From Lawsonibacter sp. (GTDB lineage Bacteria > Bacillota > Clostridia > Oscillospirales > Oscillospiraceae), in the NCBI GenBank assembly GCA_022798855.1, contig JAAWNI010000130.1:1-6309 (forward strand): a stretch of DNA of 6,309 nucleotides. The letters run 5' to 3'. Within the stretch, counting starts at the first letter, position 1, and each line of letters opens with the position of its first letter. The notes under the pieces are model-generated. The model was not told the DNA's origin. It did not search any database and was given only the letters and a program-made list of their open reading frames with translations. The position numbers were made by a program, and so were the translations under genes. Positions 5,271 through 6,309 of the stretch are shown piece after piece.

Positions 5271-5525
5271 ATGGAAAGTATCATCGAGACATTATACATC
5301 AATCTAAATAGACCGCAAGCCCCCGAAGGCCCGGAACTGGAGAAAGATAGGGAAGAATACTTCAAAATGTGCGAAATTCTTAAAGAGCAGTACGGCCTGG
5401 AGTTTGTTGACCGGATGTTTGCCTTGCGAAGGCGCATTGAAGGACACCATGGAGAGGAGGAGTTTTCTTTTGGCTTCCAAGCCTGCGCCCGGTTGATGTT
5501 GGAGGTGTTGGGCCCGGTTTTGTAG
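5271..5525 (+). CDS. Small DUF6809-like helical protein
   Basis: 84 residues, mostly acidic and helical: an N-terminal IIETLYINLNRPQ stretch, a Glu/Lys-rich helix (about 20-42), a central FVDRMFALRRRIEGHHGEEE segment and a C-terminal FSFGFQACARLMLEVLG. The start LYxxxxRP and end FxxGFxxxARLMxE resemble the small clostridial DUF6809 family, which has no established function; this is recognition by pattern, not a search. No signal peptide or membrane span is seen. The ATG at 5271 is chosen because the upstream in-frame ATG at 5220 lies in the promoter, before the expected transcription start; GAGGAG is at 5255-5260 (10 nt). It is divergent from the XRE gene under a perfect consensus promoter. 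The stop TAG (5523-5525) is formed by the GTAG foot of a REP hairpin. GC is lower than in surrounding genes. It may be a target of, or partner to, the XRE protein. Confidence 0.78.
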   Translation: MESIIETLYINLNRPQAPEGPELEKDREEYFKMCEILKEQYGLEFVDRMFALRRRIEGHHGEEEFSFGFQACARLMLEVLGPVL

Positions 5526-5572
5526 GGCGCGACGACCCGGCGCGCCGCCCCCACCGTCCCCGCCGCGCGGAC

Positions 5573-5620
5573 AAGGCTCCCTCCCTGAGGGAGCTGTCAG
5601 CGAAGCTGACTGAGGGAGTC
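5573..5620 (-). repeat. Two-hairpin CTCCCTC repeat, copy 1
   Basis: On the minus strand this reads GACTCCCTC, a stem-loop GTCAGC-TTC-GCTGAC, then GCTCCCTC-AGG-GAGGGAGC and CTT. A partial direct repeat of its outer end, GCTGACTGAGGGAG(T/C)CGCC, recurs at 5633-5651 (first copy 5605-5623; 18 of 19 identical). Repeats of this look are common between genes in Oscillospiraceae, which is general knowledge and was not checked here. Confidence 0.75.
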
Positions 5621-5673
5621 GCCCCGGACTCGGCTGACTGAGGGAGCCGCCAAGGCCCTGCAGACCTCCGGAG

Positions 5674-5725
5674 GACTCCCTCCGACGCGGCTTCGCCGCG
5701 CCACCTCCCTCGGAGAGGGAGGCTT
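5674..5725 (+). repeat. Two-hairpin CTCCCTC repeat, copy 2 (inverted relative to copy 1)
   Basis: It reads GACTCCCTC, a stem-loop GCGGC-TTC-GCCGC, then CCTCCCTC-GGA-GAGGGAGG and CTT. The order, the GCTTCG centre and the outer GACTCCCTC and GGGAGNCTT ends match copy 1, but the first stem differs in sequence on both arms, so pairing rather than sequence is kept. It faces copy 1 across about 53 bp. Confidence 0.75.
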
Positions 5726-5766
5726 TGCCCTGCGGGGGACGAGGGGCGGGCGGACAATGTCCGCCC

Positions 5767-6309
5767 CTACAGATTCCAGTCAATCTTGTCCTCGTTGGCG
5801 CACACCCGGCGCAGCTCGTCCCGGACCTCCATCAGGGCGAAGCCCAGCAGGTTCGCCCCCCGCCACGCGGTGGGATTTTCGGCGTTTTCGTTGGCCTTGC
5901 CCATGCCGATGCCCCAAATGCGGTCCCGGGGGCTGGCTTCTACCAGAATTTTATCCCCGGTGCGCAGTAAAAAGTCCTTTAGCTTGGGATTTTGCAGGAA
6001 TTTTTGAAAATTCCCCGTCAAAACGATGGTGTGCTTGCACTTGTCCCACTCGGCCTGGTCAAAGTGCTTGACCTCCCGGCCCAGGGCCTTGATCTTCCCC
6101 TGGGACCTGGCCGCCATAATTTTCTCCAGCGCCTCCTTGTCCCCGAACAGCCGGGCCTTCTCCGCCATCATGAACTGCTCCATACAGCAGTAGCGCTGGG
6201 CCTCCACCCAAAACTCCGCCATCCACCACTGGCTCAGGCAGGTCTCGGTGATGCGGCCGTCCGGCTCCGGGGTGTGGCCCCAGAAGTGGACCCATTTCAG
6301 CTTTTTGCC
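5767..6309 (-). CDS. NADAR-family (YbiA-like) protein, 5' end beyond the right edge
   Basis: The last 180 codons are present, beginning mid-gene at 6309 with KLKWVHFWGHTPEPDGR; the frame is open to the edge and the true start is not visible. An internal ATG at 6222 would remove the conserved FWGHTP and LSQWW motifs, so it is not the start. NADAR landmarks, numbered from the first visible residue, are FWGHTP (9-14), LSQWW (25-29), YCCMEQFMMAEKARLFGD (40-57, with E44 in the position expected for the active-site glutamate), WGIGMG (132-137) and RGANLLGFALMEVRDEL (150-166). Family members are N-glycosidases acting on riboflavin intermediates (YbiA), or reported to reverse guanine ADP-ribosylation and found in some DarT-type and phage-defence settings. 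No partner gene is visible here. It is convergent with the DUF6809-like gene, and its stop TAG (5769-5767) is part of a REP hairpin foot. Confidence 0.9.
   Translation of the reverse strand, partial: GKKLKWVHFWGHTPEPDGRITETCLSQWWMAEFWVEAQRYCCMEQFMMAEKARLFGDKEALEKIMAARSQGKIKALGREVKHFDQAEWDKCKHTIVLTGNFQKFLQNPKLKDFLLRTGDKILVEASPRDRIWGIGMGKANENAENPTAWRGANLLGFALMEVRDELRRVCANEDKIDWNL

Larger units (their letters stand above)
5522..5770. repeat. REP-like bracket filling the convergent gap, with nested repeats
   Basis: The outer ends are a GTAG hairpin at 5522-5546 (plus; stem GGCGCG/CGCGCC, 9-nt loop) and a GTAG hairpin at 5748-5770 (minus; stem GGGCGGAC/GTCCGCCC, loop ATT). The left one belongs to the class seen at 321-346 and 372-396, and the right one is identical over 23 nt to that at 2782-2804. 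Each GTAG provides the stop codon of the gene it abuts: TAG 5523-5525 for the DUF6809-like gene and TAG 5769-5767 for the NADAR gene. The interior contains two inverted copies of an unrelated two-hairpin repeat (5573-5620 and 5674-5725). No protein-coding gene is supported in the 241 bp between the two stops. Confidence 0.82.

Noticed and set aside
5192..5554. N-terminal extension of the XRE protein
   Set aside because: It is antisense to the DUF6809-like gene and crosses the divergent promoter region; the HTH domain begins right after the ATG at 5191.
5522..5770. CRISPR-like array or small RNA gene in the convergent gap
   Set aside because: The repeats are inverted hairpins of different families, with no regular spacing or unique spacers, and no promoter is evident for an RNA gene.

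Overview
The window is about 65% GC, with strong AAGGAG-type ribosome binding sites and a compact minus-strand cell-wall cluster. Codon use, the gene set and the intergenic repeat families suggest a high-GC clostridial genome of the Oscillospiraceae kind (Flavonifractor / Lawsonibacter / Pseudoflavonifractor-like). That placement is inference from style, not a database match.

Layout, right to left along the minus strand. 5767-6309 is a NADAR-family (YbiA-like) gene cut by the right edge. It converges on a small plus-strand gene (5271-5525, DUF6809-like). That small gene is divergent from an XRE-type repressor (4949-5191), across an AT-rich divergent promoter region. The repressor is joined by ATGA to maf (4353-4952), which is joined by GTGA to mreC (3514-4356). 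mreD (2862-3374) and mrdA/PBP2 (454-2742) follow, then an Mrp/NBP35-type P-loop ATPase (1-285) cut by the left edge. MreC, MreD and PBP2 are parts of the elongasome that builds the lateral cell wall; Maf is a nucleotide pyrophosphatase often found beside mre genes. No mreB lies between maf and mreC, where it commonly sits.

Four intergenic gaps (mrp/mrdA, mrdA/mreD, mreD/mreC and the DUF6809/NADAR convergent gap) each carry short elements built from a GTAG tetranucleotide followed by a GC-rich hairpin, arranged as inverted pairs so that each unit runs GTAG...CTAC. This is the architecture of REP sequences and REPIN doublets. Nine hairpins in three sequence classes are visible, with compensatory base changes in the stems. 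In three genes (mreC, the DUF6809-like gene and the NADAR gene) the TAG of the REP foot is itself the stop codon; in mrdA and mreD the REP begins 4-6 nt after the stop. The convergent gap also contains an inverted pair of a second, unrelated two-hairpin repeat family nested inside the REP pair. These repeats are the most unusual content of the window.

The XRE/DUF6809-like pair is lower in GC than its neighbours. It shares a promoter region with a perfect TTGACA-17-TATAAT on the plus strand, a plausible overlapping minus-strand promoter and two small palindromes that could be operators. Because the repressor is translationally coupled to maf-mreC, its autoregulation could affect expression of the cell-shape genes.
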